Source: an uncultured Selenomonadaceae bacterium
GTDB lineage: Bacteria > Bacillota > Negativicutes > Selenomonadales > Selenomonadaceae
Length of the DNA stretch: 64,000 nucleotides
Assembly (NCBI GenBank): GCA_902778455.1
Contig: CACYXR010000011.1
Location: 1 to 64,000 of the forward strand
Direction: 5' to 3'
Positions 34,356 to 42,694 of the stretch are shown here, one piece after another (the stretch's first letter is position 1; every line of letters begins with the position of its first letter). A model generated the notes under the pieces. The model searched no databases, was not told where the DNA came from, and was given only the letters and a program-made list of their open reading frames with translations. The position numbers and the translations under genes were made by a program.

Positions 34356-34799
34356 ATGGTAAATGGAGTCGGTGGAATCACGAATTGGAACATGACGAAC
34401 ACGACGCAGGAGATTTCGCAGGCGCGTGCCGACGCTTCGCGTTTCCAGGAGTCGCTGGATCGCGCGACGAAAGCCCTGGAGGATGCGAGAAAAGCTGCTG
34501 TCGATACGTCGGGTATTTCGGCCGAGCAGGAGTCGAAGCGGCTGCGCGAGGCATGCGAGGGATTCGAGGCCATGTTCCTCGATATCATGTTCAAGGAAAT
34601 GCGGAAAACCGTGCCGGAGAATACGCTGTTCGGTGAGAGCCAGGGCGAAAAAATCTGGCATTCGATGCTCGACACCGAGCTGATGCAGAATGTGGCAAAA
34701 TCGGGCGGCGTCGGTATCGCGGATATGATGTACGACAACCTGATCGATCAGGTGACGTCGCAGACGCTTGCCGCGAAAGGGAAGCTGAGCAAAGGATAA
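34356..34799 (+). CDS. flgJ: FlgJ-like rod-binding protein (no muramidase domain)
   Basis: 147 aa. The C-terminal 85 residues match the FlgJ N-terminal rod-binding domain (CEGFEAMFLDIMFKEMRKTVPE...SQGEKIWHSMLDTELMQNVAKSGGVGIADMMY, quoted in part). The first 60 residues are helical and polar. The muramidase domain of enterobacterial FlgJ is absent, as in many non-proteobacteria, so another enzyme must open the wall. It ends the rod/ring operon. Confidence 0.85.
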   Translation: MVNGVGGITNWNMTNTTQEISQARADASRFQESLDRATKALEDARKAAVDTSGISAEQESKRLREACEGFEAMFLDIMFKEMRKTVPENTLFGESQGEKIWHSMLDTELMQNVAKSGGVGIADMMYDNLIDQVTSQTLAAKGKLSKG

Positions 34800-34807
34800 G
34801 AAGCAAT

Positions 34808-34847
34808 CAAAAAAGCTTCCGGGGAGGAAACTCTTCGGAAGCTTTTT
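34808..34847 (+). terminator. Terminator of the flagellar rod operon
   Basis: AAAAAAGCTTCCG / CGGAAGCTTTTT stem followed by CTG, 9 bases after the flgJ stop. Confidence 0.85.
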
Positions 34848-34861
34848 CTGTGGGTGGGATT

Positions 34862-34907
34862 ATACGAATCGCAGTTAAGATTATTTTCTCTTTACTGTGA
34901 TTCGTAT
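34862..34907. repeat. Inverted repeat between convergent flgJ and gpsA
   Basis: ATACGAATCGCAGT (34862-34875) and ACTGTGATTCGTAT (34894-34907) are imperfect complements around a T-rich loop. It touches the gpsA stop and is probably a weak terminator for the minus strand. Confidence 0.5.
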
Positions 34908-35878
34908 TATTCGCTTTTTCGTTTGCGGAGGAAAAGCCGGGAAAGTGCGTCGCGCGGATCGGCTTTTTCCCGGATGACGTTGTGGACAGTCTGTGTGATC
35001 GGAAGCTCAGTGCCGTATTGTTTGCCGAGCACGAGCAGCGCGTCGGCGGTGGAGACGCCTTCGGCGAGTTTTTCCGACGGCAGGCCGCGCACGAGGTTTT
35101 CGCCGAATCTTCGGTTGTTGCTGTGCGGGGAAAACAGCGTTGCTTCGTAGTCGCCGAGATGGGACAGCACGTAGACGGTCATCGGGTCACCGCCCATCGC
35201 TCCGACAAGACGGGAAAGCTCCGCCGCGCCGCGGGCCATCAGCGCGCCTTTCAGGCTCGGGAGACCGAGCCCGTCCAGCATGCCCGCCGCGAGACCGACA
35301 ACGTTTTTCGCCGCTGCGCCGATTTCCACGCCCAAGAGGTCGGCACCGTAATAAAAGCGGATCAGCGGGCTTTCCAGAAGGTCGGCGAGGCGCGGCGGCA
35401 GTGTTTCGTCGTCGGAGGCGAGCAGCATGCAGTTCGGGATATTCGCGAGAAAATCCTGCACATGGCCGGGACCGACCCAGACCGCGGCGCCCGGTGTGCT
35501 GCCGAGTTCCTCGCGCAGCACGACGGAAAGTCGTTTGCCGCTTTCAAGCTCCAGACCCTTCATGCAGAGCACGAAGGTTTTCGTTTCCCAAAGCGCTTTT
35601 GACAGGGAGGCAATCTCGCGGCAAAGCGTTCGGAGTCCCTGAGAGCCGATGGAAATGATGACGAGGTCCGCGTGATTAAGGGCTTCCGGCAGGGAATCGG
35701 AAAGACGGACGCTTTCGGGCAGCGTCAGATAGTCATTTTTTCGTTTGTTTTTGAGCTTTGCCAGCCGTTGGGAGCCGGGGCGTCCCCAAAGCAGGGCGTC
35801 GCAGCCGATATGATCGGCATGCCAGGCGTGGAAGGAGCCCCAACGCCCGCAGCCCAAGACGGAAATCTTTGTTTTCAT
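34907..35878 (-). CDS. gpsA: NAD(P)H-dependent glycerol-3-phosphate dehydrogenase, divergent
   Basis: 323 aa. Interconverts dihydroxyacetone phosphate and sn-glycerol-3-phosphate for phospholipid synthesis. Rossmann start ISVLGCGRWGSFHA (instead of the usual GAGSWGTA), the catalytic-lysine block AAKNVVGLAAGMLDGLGLPSLKGALMARG and the C-terminal DYEATLFSPHSNNRRFGENL are visible. ATG 35878 is used because GGGAGTG precedes it. The first glycine motif is atypical, so a related hydroxyacid-type reductase cannot be excluded; no other gpsA is in the window. Confidence 0.8.
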   Translation of the reverse strand: MKTKISVLGCGRWGSFHAWHADHIGCDALLWGRPGSQRLAKLKNKRKNDYLTLPESVRLSDSLPEALNHADLVIISIGSQGLRTLCREIASLSKALWETKTFVLCMKGLELESGKRLSVVLREELGSTPGAAVWVGPGHVQDFLANIPNCMLLASDDETLPPRLADLLESPLIRFYYGADLLGVEIGAAAKNVVGLAAGMLDGLGLPSLKGALMARGAAELSRLVGAMGGDPMTVYVLSHLGDYEATLFSPHSNNRRFGENLVRGLPSEKLAEGVSTADALLVLGKQYGTELPITQTVHNVIREKADPRDALSRLFLRKRKSE

Positions 35879-35936
35879 AGTCGTTTCACTCCCGATAGAG
35901 ATTGCGATGAAATCCAACTAAACTTGCCTTCCTTTA

Positions 35937-36074
35937 GCCCCCCACCACCGCTTCGCGGTCCCCCGCCCCCCAAGGGGCGGACAAAGATCGGTGCTTCGAC
36001 GCCTCCTTGGAATAGGAATTAAAAATGTCCGCCCCCTTGGGGGCGGGGGACCGCCGCAGGCGGTGGTGGGGGGG
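35937..36074. repeat. REP-like palindromic element, type 2
   Basis: Left arm GCCCCCCACCACCGCTTCGCGG (35937 on; first bases) with CCCCCGCCCCCCAAGGGGCGGAC, right arm GTCCGCCCCCTTGGGGGCGGGGGACCGCC...CGGTGGTGGGGGGG (36027-36073). The arms of about 45 bases are nearly complementary around a 45-base spacer. It lies between gpsA and tcdA. GC content is far above the neighbourhood. Confidence 0.8.
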
Positions 36075-36085
36075 ATTCCGCTATA

Positions 36086-36799
36086 TTAATCCACACGCCC
36101 TAACAGATCCCGGACGACTTCGCCCGCGAGAATCAGTCCCGCCACCGACGGGACGAAGGAAACCGAGCCGGGGGTTTGCCGTCGCGTATCTTCAGGCTCG
36201 GGGGGATCGGGGCGGAGCGGCGGCTCTTTGGAATAGACGACTTTCAATCGGGGGACGCCGCGTTTTTTCAGCTCTTTCCGCATGACCTTCGCCAGCGGGC
36301 AGACGCTTGTCCTGTAAATATCCGTTACCTCGAAGCGCGTCGGGTCGAGCTTGTTGCCTGCGCCCATTGCGCTGACAATCGGGATGTTCCTTTTTTCGGC
36401 TTCGACGACGAGGCTGATTTTTGCCGTCACCGTGTCCACCGCGTCGACGATATAGTCCAACGGTTCGGTGAAAAACGCTTCCGCGCGGCTTGGCTCGTAG
36501 AATTCACATTTCGTGCGGACGTCGGCGTTCGGGTTGATTTCCAGCATCCGGGCGCGCATGACGTCCGTTTTTTTCAGCCCGACAGTTCGTGTCGTTGCGT
36601 GGATTTGGCGGTTGATATTGGAGACGTCAACCGCGTCGGAATCGACGAGCAGGAAATGACCGATCCCGGCGCGGCAAAGAGCTTCCGCGGCAAAGGAGCC
36701 GACGCCGCCGATCCCGAAGACCGCGACACGTGCCGCCGTAAGCTTTGCGAGTCCGTCCTCACCGAGGAGAAGCCTGGTCCGTGAAAATGCGTCCGTCAT
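36086..36799 (-). CDS. tcdA: tRNA threonylcarbamoyladenosine dehydratase
   Basis: 237 aa, a ThiF/MoeB-type E1-like enzyme that uses ATP to cyclise t6A37 of tRNA to ct6A. The nucleotide motif is VAVFGIGGVGSFAAEALCRAGIG; the family pattern DVSNINRQIHATTRTVGLKK and the conserved YSKEPPLRP block near the end identify TcdA/YgdL. Cys in YRTSVCPLAKVMRKEL fits the conserved region. It overlaps the RNase H gene by 4 bases and is probably co-transcribed. Confidence 0.9.
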   Translation of the reverse strand: MTDAFSRTRLLLGEDGLAKLTAARVAVFGIGGVGSFAAEALCRAGIGHFLLVDSDAVDVSNINRQIHATTRTVGLKKTDVMRARMLEINPNADVRTKCEFYEPSRAEAFFTEPLDYIVDAVDTVTAKISLVVEAEKRNIPIVSAMGAGNKLDPTRFEVTDIYRTSVCPLAKVMRKELKKRGVPRLKVVYSKEPPLRPDPPEPEDTRRQTPGSVSFVPSVAGLILAGEVVRDLLGRVD

Positions 36800-37491
36800 A
36801 AGAACTTCGCCGCCTCGCTGCGCGCCAGTTCATCGCACCGTTCGTTCCAGCGGTTGCCCGTGTGCCCCGGAACCCAGCGAAAACGTACCGTATGAAGGGA
36901 AAGCACTTCGTCCAGCGCGCGCCATAAATCCTGGTTCTTGACCGGTTCGCCCTTCGCCGTCTTCCAGCCGTTTCGTTTCCAGTTTCGCAGCCAGTAGTTT
37001 GTGAAACCGTTTTTCATGTATTGGCTGTCCGTGCAGAAGCTGACAGTCGAATGGGGAGGAAGGGCGCGGAGCGCTTCGATGCCCGCGCGAAGCTCCATGC
37101 GGTTGTTGGTTGTCGATGGCTCGCCGCCGGTAATCTCCCGGATTTCTCCGTCCTGCGTGGAGATGATTACCGCCGCGTAGCCGCCGGGACCGTCGGGATT
37201 CCGGAGGCAGGAGCCGTCCGTGTAGACCGTGTAGTCAGCGGGCGGCTTGTCTTCGGCGGCAGGGGCGGGGGAGTCCGAGTGCGGAGCCGGTTTCGCCGTT
37301 CCCGCGTCATCAGGGAACAGTGAGACGGATTCCGGCACGCCGGAAAGCCAAGCCCTTGCTTCCTCTTCGGTCGGGAAGCTTTTGAATATCGCGCCGGGGA
37401 AGCCAAGCACCTGCTTGCCGCATTCCTCCCATGTGTTGAACAGCCCTGTCAGACGCCCCTTCTTGACCGCGTAAATTTTAGTATTCGCCAT
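36796..37491 (-). CDS. rnhA: Ribonuclease H with N-terminal viroplasmin-type domain
   Basis: 231 aa. Residues 1-45 are the viroplasmin/RNase H1 RNA-hybrid-binding domain (KIYAVKKGRLTGLFNTWEECGKQVLGFPGAIFKSF, quoted in part: GLFNTWEECGKQV). After a Pro/Ala linker comes RNase H: YTDGSCLRNPDGPGG, NNRMELRAGIEAL, FCTDSQYMKNG and NERCDELAR carry the active-site D-E-D-D. It removes RNA from RNA-DNA hybrids. ATG 37491 is chosen because AAGGAAAA precedes it; a GTG/ATG 6 codons earlier lacks one. Confidence 0.9.
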   Translation of the reverse strand: MANTKIYAVKKGRLTGLFNTWEECGKQVLGFPGAIFKSFPTEEEARAWLSGVPESVSLFPDDAGTAKPAPHSDSPAPAAEDKPPADYTVYTDGSCLRNPDGPGGYAAVIISTQDGEIREITGGEPSTTNNRMELRAGIEALRALPPHSTVSFCTDSQYMKNGFTNYWLRNWKRNGWKTAKGEPVKNQDLWRALDEVLSLHTVRFRWVPGHTGNRWNERCDELARSEAAKFL

Positions 37492-37522
37492 TGTGATTTT
37501 CCTTTCCAATCATAAAACAGCA

Positions 37523-37557
37523 AGGCGGCACACGAAATCATTTCGTGTGCCGCCTCC
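37523..37557 (-). terminator. Terminator of the SRP RNA gene
   Basis: GGCGGCACACGAAAT / ATTTCGTGTGCCGCC (37525-37555) hairpin; on the minus strand it is followed by TTGCTGTTTTAT. Confidence 0.75.
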
Positions 37558-37571
37558 TTTATGCTTTTCAA

Positions 37572-37697
37572 CGTCGGGCCGCAGCCCCCAGGCGCCCCCG
37601 CGGCACATGAAACGATTCGTTTACCGCTGCTCCCTTCCGGGCCTGACGGGGTTCGCGAGGCTCCATTGCGCGGGACCCAGACACTGCGGTCCGACCT
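37572..37697 (-). ncRNA. ffs: Signal recognition particle RNA (small, bacterial 4.5S type)
   Basis: On the minus strand the RNA contains the universally conserved SRP RNA apical loop GTCAGGCCCGGAAGGGAGCAGC (quoted: GGCCCGGAAGGGAGCAGC). The ends pair as GTCGGACCGCAG with CTGCGGCCCGAC, giving the long hairpin of about 125 bases. It binds Ffh to target membrane proteins. A tRNA-Ser gene lies just upstream on the same strand, a common arrangement in Firmicutes. Confidence 0.9.
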
Positions 37698-37755
37698 TGA
37701 AAAGCCTTATTTAGAATAGATAAGCGCATCGCAATGCGGTGCGCTGCAGATTTCA

Positions 37756-37847
37756 TGGCGGAGAGTGAGAGATTCGAACTCTCGGTACAGTGTTCGCCGT
37801 ACACACGCTTTCCAGGCGTGCTCCTTCAACCACTCGGACAACTCTCC
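37756..37847 (-). tRNA. tRNA-Ser (anticodon GGA)
   Basis: Minus strand: acceptor GGAGAGT pairs with ACTCTCC, discriminator G, and CCA is encoded. Anticodon arm CACGC-CTGGAAA-GCGTG gives GGA, reading UCC/UCU. A long variable arm (GTACGGCGAACACTGTAC) and GTTCGAATC T-loop confirm a class II serine tRNA. Confidence 0.95.
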
Positions 37848-38053
37848 AAGGCTTGAATGACATACCCTACTCGGTAGTGCGTCATTGGTATGTGCAGAGG
37901 ATTCTCAGCGTCCCCGTACACAACAACATATAATGTACCATACTTGAACTTCCCTGTCAATGCTTTTGCGCAGGTTTTATAGTCAGATTGCTTGCGTCGT
38001 TGTATATGGAATGATATAATGATATAAAAACGTATCACGGCGGGAGGAATACG

Positions 38054-38326
38054 ATGGAGCTCAAAAATCAGATGGAAGAGCTCGTTTTGGAGCAGCTTGA
38101 CAGTGTGCTGGCACAGTACCCGGATTGCTGCAAATGCGAGCATTGCCGTCAGGATATTGCCATTATCGCGCTGAACCATCTGCCGCCGAAGTATGTTTCT
38201 TCGCAAAAGGGATGCGTGTTTGCGAAGGTGGATGCGATGGCGATGGACGCAAAAATCGAGATTGTTGGGCAGATCGCGAAGGCGGTGGAGATTGTCAAAA
38301 GAAATCCGCATCATGAAACGGAATAA
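38054..38326 (+). CDS. comFB: ComFB-family late competence protein
   Basis: 90 aa. The family signature is DCCKCEHCRQDIAIIALNHLPPKYVSSQKG (residues about 25-53; quoted in part: CCKCEHCRQDIAIIALN), with four cysteines that may bind zinc or a nucleotide. ComFB sits in the Bacillus comF operon; cyanobacterial members bind cyclic di-nucleotides. It stands alone here. Start follows CGGGAGGAA. Confidence 0.85.
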   Translation: MELKNQMEELVLEQLDSVLAQYPDCCKCEHCRQDIAIIALNHLPPKYVSSQKGCVFAKVDAMAMDAKIEIVGQIAKAVEIVKRNPHHETE

Positions 38327-38342
38327 GGCGTATTGCGGCTAT

Positions 38343-38376
38343 AAATCCCGAAGGACAAGTACTTTCGGGATTTTTT
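38343..38376 (+). terminator. Terminator of the comFB gene
   Basis: AAATCCCGAA / TTCGGGATTTTTT stem, 17 bases after the stop. Confidence 0.85.
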
Positions 38377-38445
38377 CATGCAAATCACAGGATTTGACGG
38401 TATATTTTCAAATATAGGATTATGTTTGTTTACGGGAGGCTGTTT

Positions 38446-39888
38446 ATGCTTTTTCAGGGAAGTCGGATTTTTCGGCGCGCGGCGGGATTAGCGCTCGCGC
38501 TGTTTTTCTTTTTTTCGGCGGCGGCCCTCGCTGCGGGGGCGCCCACGATTACCAACGTGCGGTTCGGCAAAGGGGACGACCATGACCGTATCGTTTTCGA
38601 CGTCTCTGCCCTGCCGAAATACTCGACGAGGACGGAAAAGGACGGCAGGCAGATCATACTGGAACTGACCGGGATCGGCGACTCGGCGAAAGTAAAGCCG
38701 GTCATTCACAGCGACGTCATTCATCGCGTCTATTTCACGAAGCTCAAAAACAGCATCGTTGTCACCATCGATCTCGAAGAGCCCGCGGAATTCGTCGTCA
38801 AGACGCTGAAAAATCCCGACCGCATCTTTATCGACATCCAAAAGGAATTTGAATACGAGCAGAAGTCGGAGCCGGCGCCGGGGCTTCTGGAAACGATCTA
38901 CACGCGGCGTGACGGGCGGGGGCGGTTCCGGGCGTTCCTGCTTGACGTCGATCTGAAAAAATACGATCTTGTGCCGGTTCTTGCCAACGGAGAGGTACTC
39001 GGACGGACGACGGTCTCGCGTATGTCCGACGAGGTGGACGCGGTGGCGGCCATCAATTCCAATTATTTCGCGACGTCGGGGGAAATCCTCGGCATGCTGC
39101 GGATGGATGGGACGGTGGTGGGCACAACCTATTTCACCCGCAGCGCGCTGGGCGTGAAGCAAGACGGCGCGCCTTTTGTCGATCAAGTCTATTACAGCGG
39201 TAAGGTGACCATCGGGAAGAAGTCGGCGCTCGTTTCCGGCGTCAACGCGGAACGGGGCGAGAATACGCTGATTATTTACAACCGGGCCTATGACGTCCGC
39301 ACAAACACGAACCAGTACGGGAAGGAATTCGTGGTACAGGACGGGAAGGTCGTAAAGATCAATCAGGGGAATTCGATCATCCCCGATAAAGGGTATGTCA
39401 TTTCGGTGCACGGGACGGCGAAGAATACCTTCGCGCGAGTGCGCGTCGGGGACAAGGTGACGCTGGAGGAAGAGCTGGGACCGGTGTTCCAGGACGTGCC
39501 GATGATTGTCGGCGCGGGGCCGACGCTGGTCAAGGGCGGAAAAGTCAAGGTCACGGCAGAGGAAGAAGAGTTCCCCGGCGACATTGCTCGCGGCCGGGCG
39601 CCGCGCACCGGCGTCGCCGTGCTGCCGAACCGTCATGTGCTGCTCGCGGTGGTGGACGGGCGGCAGGAGGCGAGCATCGGCGCGACGCTGACGGAGTTCG
39701 CCGAGCTTTTCGTCAAATACGGCGCGAAAGAGGCCGTCAATTTTGACGGCGGCGGCTCCAGCGCCATGGTCGTAGGCGGCAAGCTGCAAAATTCGCCGTC
39801 GGACGGCGAGGAACGCCGCGTCGGCAGCGCACTGGCGGTCATGAAGAAGAAAGATTCGCCGACGGGAAAACCTTCCAGAAAAAAGTGA
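38446..39888 (+). CDS. AMIN-domain phosphodiester glycosidase (NAGPA family), secreted
   Basis: 480 aa. Signal peptide (to about residue 35, SAAALAAGA). An AMIN-type beta domain (ITNVRFGKGDDHDRIVFDV, about 38-140) probably binds cell wall. The C-terminal NAGPA domain (about 180-470) has AVAAINSNYFATSGEI, RAPRTGVAVLPNRHVLLAVVDGR and AVNFDGGGSSAMVV, the last being the family hallmark. Members cleave N-acetylglucosamine-phosphodiester or related cell-envelope links. Start follows GGGAGG. Exact substrate unknown. Confidence 0.85.
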   Translation: MLFQGSRIFRRAAGLALALFFFFSAAALAAGAPTITNVRFGKGDDHDRIVFDVSALPKYSTRTEKDGRQIILELTGIGDSAKVKPVIHSDVIHRVYFTKLKNSIVVTIDLEEPAEFVVKTLKNPDRIFIDIQKEFEYEQKSEPAPGLLETIYTRRDGRGRFRAFLLDVDLKKYDLVPVLANGEVLGRTTVSRMSDEVDAVAAINSNYFATSGEILGMLRMDGTVVGTTYFTRSALGVKQDGAPFVDQVYYSGKVTIGKKSALVSGVNAERGENTLIIYNRAYDVRTNTNQYGKEFVVQDGKVVKINQGNSIIPDKGYVISVHGTAKNTFARVRVGDKVTLEEELGPVFQDVPMIVGAGPTLVKGGKVKVTAEEEEFPGDIARGRAPRTGVAVLPNRHVLLAVVDGRQEASIGATLTEFAELFVKYGAKEAVNFDGGGSSAMVVGGKLQNSPSDGEERRVGSALAVMKKKDSPTGKPSRKK

Positions 39889-39895
39889 TACTAAT

Positions 39896-40022
39896 CTTCG
39901 ACCAAAATTTTAAATCAAATTTTGACCGAAGATACGCACGCTATGCGTGCTACACCCGAGCCTGCGGCTCGTGTGACGTCTCATGCACTCTCTGTAAAGA
40001 TTTAAAATTCTTAACAGAGAGT
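39896..40022. repeat. Array of four hairpins between genes
   Basis: Consecutive hairpins: CTTCGACCAAAATTT/AAATTTTGACCGAAG (39896-39931), GCACGC-TAT-GCGTGC (39936-39950), ACACCCGAGCC/GGCTCGTGT (39952-39974), and ACTCTCTGT/ACAGAGAGT (39987-40022, perfect 9 bp). Also AATTTTAAATC (about 39907) is complementary to GATTTAAAATT (about 40000), so the whole region may fold into one cruciform. The bases beyond, to 40116, show only a weak -10 (TATAAT, 40101-40106). Confidence 0.55.
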
Positions 40023-40134
40023 AGTATGAACCCATATCTGCCGCTTGTTGAAACGTCGAAGTAGGAGGTTTGGCCTACGGCAAAACTGGGACGAAGGCGT
40101 TATAATGGAAGGGTAAATGAGGGGGCGGCGCGGC

Positions 40135-40428
40135 ATGAACAAAAAAATGGTTGCGGCGGCCGCTTTCGTTGTGTTGGCGTTGTGCGGGCTGTTCCTTGAC
40201 GATGCTTCGAGCGTCCAGCGGGCGGCCATCGGCGGCGAGGTCACTTGGGTGATTGCGCCGGGAACGAGAGTCGAGGAAGGCAGCGCGCTTGTGCGCGTCG
40301 CGGCGCTTTCCGGCGGGGAAGCGGTGGCGGCGAGATCAGCCGTTCGCGGCGTCGTGCGTGAGACGACTGTGACCGTCGGCGAGCAGGTGAGGAAGGGCGC
40401 TTCGGTAGCGAAGATCAGGAAGGAATAG
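40135..40428 (+). CDS. Small membrane-anchored biotin/lipoyl-like protein
   Basis: 97 aa. One N-terminal helix (about 5-20, MVAAAAFVVLALCGLF), then a domain of two beta hairpins resembling a biotinyl/lipoyl barrel (GGEVTWVIAPGTRVEEGSALVRV, then RGVVRETTVTVGEQVRKGASVAKI). No biotinylation lysine (MKM) is present; it looks like the lipoyl half of an HlyD-type adaptor standing alone. ATG 40135 follows GAGGGGG. The next gene begins 2 bases after the stop. Confidence 0.6.
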   Translation: MNKKMVAAAAFVVLALCGLFLDDASSVQRAAIGGEVTWVIAPGTRVEEGSALVRVAALSGGEAVAARSAVRGVVRETTVTVGEQVRKGASVAKIRKE

Positions 40429-40429
40429 G

Positions 40430-42580
40430 GTGGACGGATTGCGTAAAATGTTCAATCGAATTAAATATATGTTGGCGGCGATGGCGGCGGGAACGGCGTT
40501 TTTCGGGGCATCGCCTGAGGTACGGGCCATGGATGAGATCATGCCGCTGGGGGAAGTGCAGGCGGGCATGACCGGTGAGCTTTATACGGTGGCCGACGCT
40601 TCCGGCGAAATCAGCAGTTTTGACGTTACGATTCTCGGCGTCATGCAGAACGGGAAATCCATGCCTTATATCATCGCTCGCAGCGAGGGGGCTTTTGCCG
40701 ATACGGACGGCGGGCTGATGCAGGGGATGAGCGGCAGCCCAGTTTATGTCGACGGGAAGCTGATCGGCGCCGGTTCCGCGACGGTGAAGGAAATGGACCC
40801 GCATACGTTTTTGATTACGCCGATCGAGGAAATGCTTCCCCTTTGGGATATGCCCGATACGAAAAACCAGAACCGTCCAAAGACCGTTGACCTCAAAAAG
40901 AAGACGGAGGAAGAGAAATCACAGGACGAAAAAGCGGCTGCGCCGGAGGAAGGCGCGAAGACGCCGGGTACTGAAAAGGATGCGAAGGCGAAGGAAGAAA
41001 CGAAGGACGGTAAGCAAACACCGGCAGCTTCCTCGAAAGACGCGGACGCCGGGAAGGAAACGCCTGCGGCGGCAGAGAAGATTTCGGAGGAAAAGAAGGA
41101 TAATCCCGCTCCCCAAAAGAAGGAAACGGGAGACGGGCAGGAAGCGCGCGGCGCGGATAAAATGCAGGACGCGAAAGACGAACGTCCTCAAAATGATACA
41201 CGGAAGCAGGCGAAAGACAAGGAAAGGGAAGAATACGCAGACAAGGGAGACGCTACGAAGGACGGCGCCGGAGTACAGGAAAAATCCCTGTTCTATGCCT
41301 CGGGCTTTGGCGATGCGGGTATGAAATTCCTGCAGAAGAAGCTGGAGCCGCTGGGACTTTCGGCGTCTTCCTTCGGGGGACTTTCCGGCGCGAGCTATAC
41401 GACGGACTACGAGGCTGAATTGTATCCGGGCAGCACGGTGGGCGCGGCACTGGCTTACGGTGATTTTTCTTTTGCGGCCACGGGCACGGTTACGGCGATT
41501 GAGGAAGACGGACGTATCCTGGCTTTCGGTCATCCGTTCCTGCATCGCGGCAACGTCAATTATTTCATGACGGACGCTTCGGTTTTCGCGATGGTCAACG
41601 GCATGACCGACGGCATGAAGCTGGTCAACACCGGCAGCATCATCGGCCGGATCAGCCAGGATCGGACAGCGGGCATCGCCGGGACGGTGGGAACATTCCC
41701 ATCGGTGGTGCCGATTCGCCTGACGGTGGAGGATAAGACACTGGGAAGGCAGGATTCCTACGCGGCGACGATGGCATATGACGAGGCGTTTGTTCCGGTT
41801 TTGACACAGGCAATCGCTTACGCGGCGCTGGGGCGTACGGTGGACAATATGAGCGAAAGCACCGTCAAGGTGGATTTTGCTATCCGCACCGACGCGGCGG
41901 AGGACGGCGTCTTCAAAAGGACGAATCTGTTCTACGCGGCGGCGGACACCGGCCAGATCGCCTTCGCGGAGCTGGTACAGGCGCTGGCGTTGATTTCCGG
42001 CGACATGAAGGATGAAGCGGGGCTCTACGACATCAAGGTCGGCATCTCTTCCGAAGCGGAGCGGCGCACGGCGTCCCTGGTTTCCGCGACGCCGGACAAG
42101 CCGACGGTGAAGCCCGGTGAAACGGTGAATTTCAAGGTTACGCTCCAGCCGTACCGTTCGAAAACGGTGACGGTGGACGTGCCGTTCACTGTGCCGAAGA
42201 TGCAGCGCGATGGGACGATGCACCTGGACGTCCACGGCGGCGGGCTGGTTTCCCTCGAAAAGCTCCTTGCGGCGGCTCAGTCGGAAATGGGCGTTGTCAC
42301 CTCCGACGATCAGGAATCCTCGAAAACGGCAAAGGAACGTTTGCGCGAGATGGGAGAGACCGACGCGAACCATGAGATTGTGATCGAGCCGGGGGCGGGG
42401 CCGGTGCTCAGCGAAAAAGAACAGAAAAAGGAAATCGAGGCTGCAATCCGCTGGCAGGAGGAAATGCAGGCCAGCGGCCAGAAAGCGGAGTCTTCCAAGC
42501 CGCCGAAGGCGAAGCAGGCGACATCCTATGTGATTGACAATGTGATTCATACGGCGGTTGAGGTGTCACGGAAGGAATAA
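40430..42580 (+). CDS. SpoIVB-type S55 peptidase-like secreted protein
   Basis: 716 aa. Probable signal peptide (about residues 7-33). The S55 domain is visible: GEVQAGMTGELYTVADASGEISSFDVTILGVM, and the catalytic serine motif GLMQGMSGSPVYVDGKLIGAG (Ser about 106). A Lys/Glu-rich insert of about 130 residues (about 150-285) interrupts the protein before SSFGGLSGASYTTDYEAELYPGSTVG. The C-terminal half has long beta-rich segments and a charged tail. In spore formers SpoIVB cuts SpoIVFA; here a signalling or surface protease is more likely. GTG start, translationally coupled to the preceding gene (AGGAAGGA 6 bases upstream). Confidence 0.75.
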   Translation: MDGLRKMFNRIKYMLAAMAAGTAFFGASPEVRAMDEIMPLGEVQAGMTGELYTVADASGEISSFDVTILGVMQNGKSMPYIIARSEGAFADTDGGLMQGMSGSPVYVDGKLIGAGSATVKEMDPHTFLITPIEEMLPLWDMPDTKNQNRPKTVDLKKKTEEEKSQDEKAAAPEEGAKTPGTEKDAKAKEETKDGKQTPAASSKDADAGKETPAAAEKISEEKKDNPAPQKKETGDGQEARGADKMQDAKDERPQNDTRKQAKDKEREEYADKGDATKDGAGVQEKSLFYASGFGDAGMKFLQKKLEPLGLSASSFGGLSGASYTTDYEAELYPGSTVGAALAYGDFSFAATGTVTAIEEDGRILAFGHPFLHRGNVNYFMTDASVFAMVNGMTDGMKLVNTGSIIGRISQDRTAGIAGTVGTFPSVVPIRLTVEDKTLGRQDSYAATMAYDEAFVPVLTQAIAYAALGRTVDNMSESTVKVDFAIRTDAAEDGVFKRTNLFYAAADTGQIAFAELVQALALISGDMKDEAGLYDIKVGISSEAERRTASLVSATPDKPTVKPGETVNFKVTLQPYRSKTVTVDVPFTVPKMQRDGTMHLDVHGGGLVSLEKLLAAAQSEMGVVTSDDQESSKTAKERLREMGETDANHEIVIEPGAGPVLSEKEQKKEIEAAIRWQEEMQASGQKAESSKPPKAKQATSYVIDNVIHTAVEVSRKE

Positions 42581-42603
42581 TGAAAATCAAAAGATACTTT
42601 TTC

Positions 42604-42632
42604 TTTTCAGCCAACATGAAGTATGATATAAT
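42604..42632 (+). promoter_or_regulatory. Promoter of the cheY-like operon (TTTTCA-N17-TATAAT)
   Basis: -35 TTTTCA (42604-42609), spacer 17, -10 TATAAT (42627-42632), about 60 bases before the CheY-like gene. Confidence 0.5.
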
Positions 42633-42694
42633 AAAGTCGCATAGTATGGGAAACGGGGAATGAAACCGTTTCCGGGTGCTGGGAGGCGTTCCAA

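Noticed and set aside
37493-37714. Small frame at the SRP RNA
   Set aside because: It is the complement of ffs and its terminator, not a protein.
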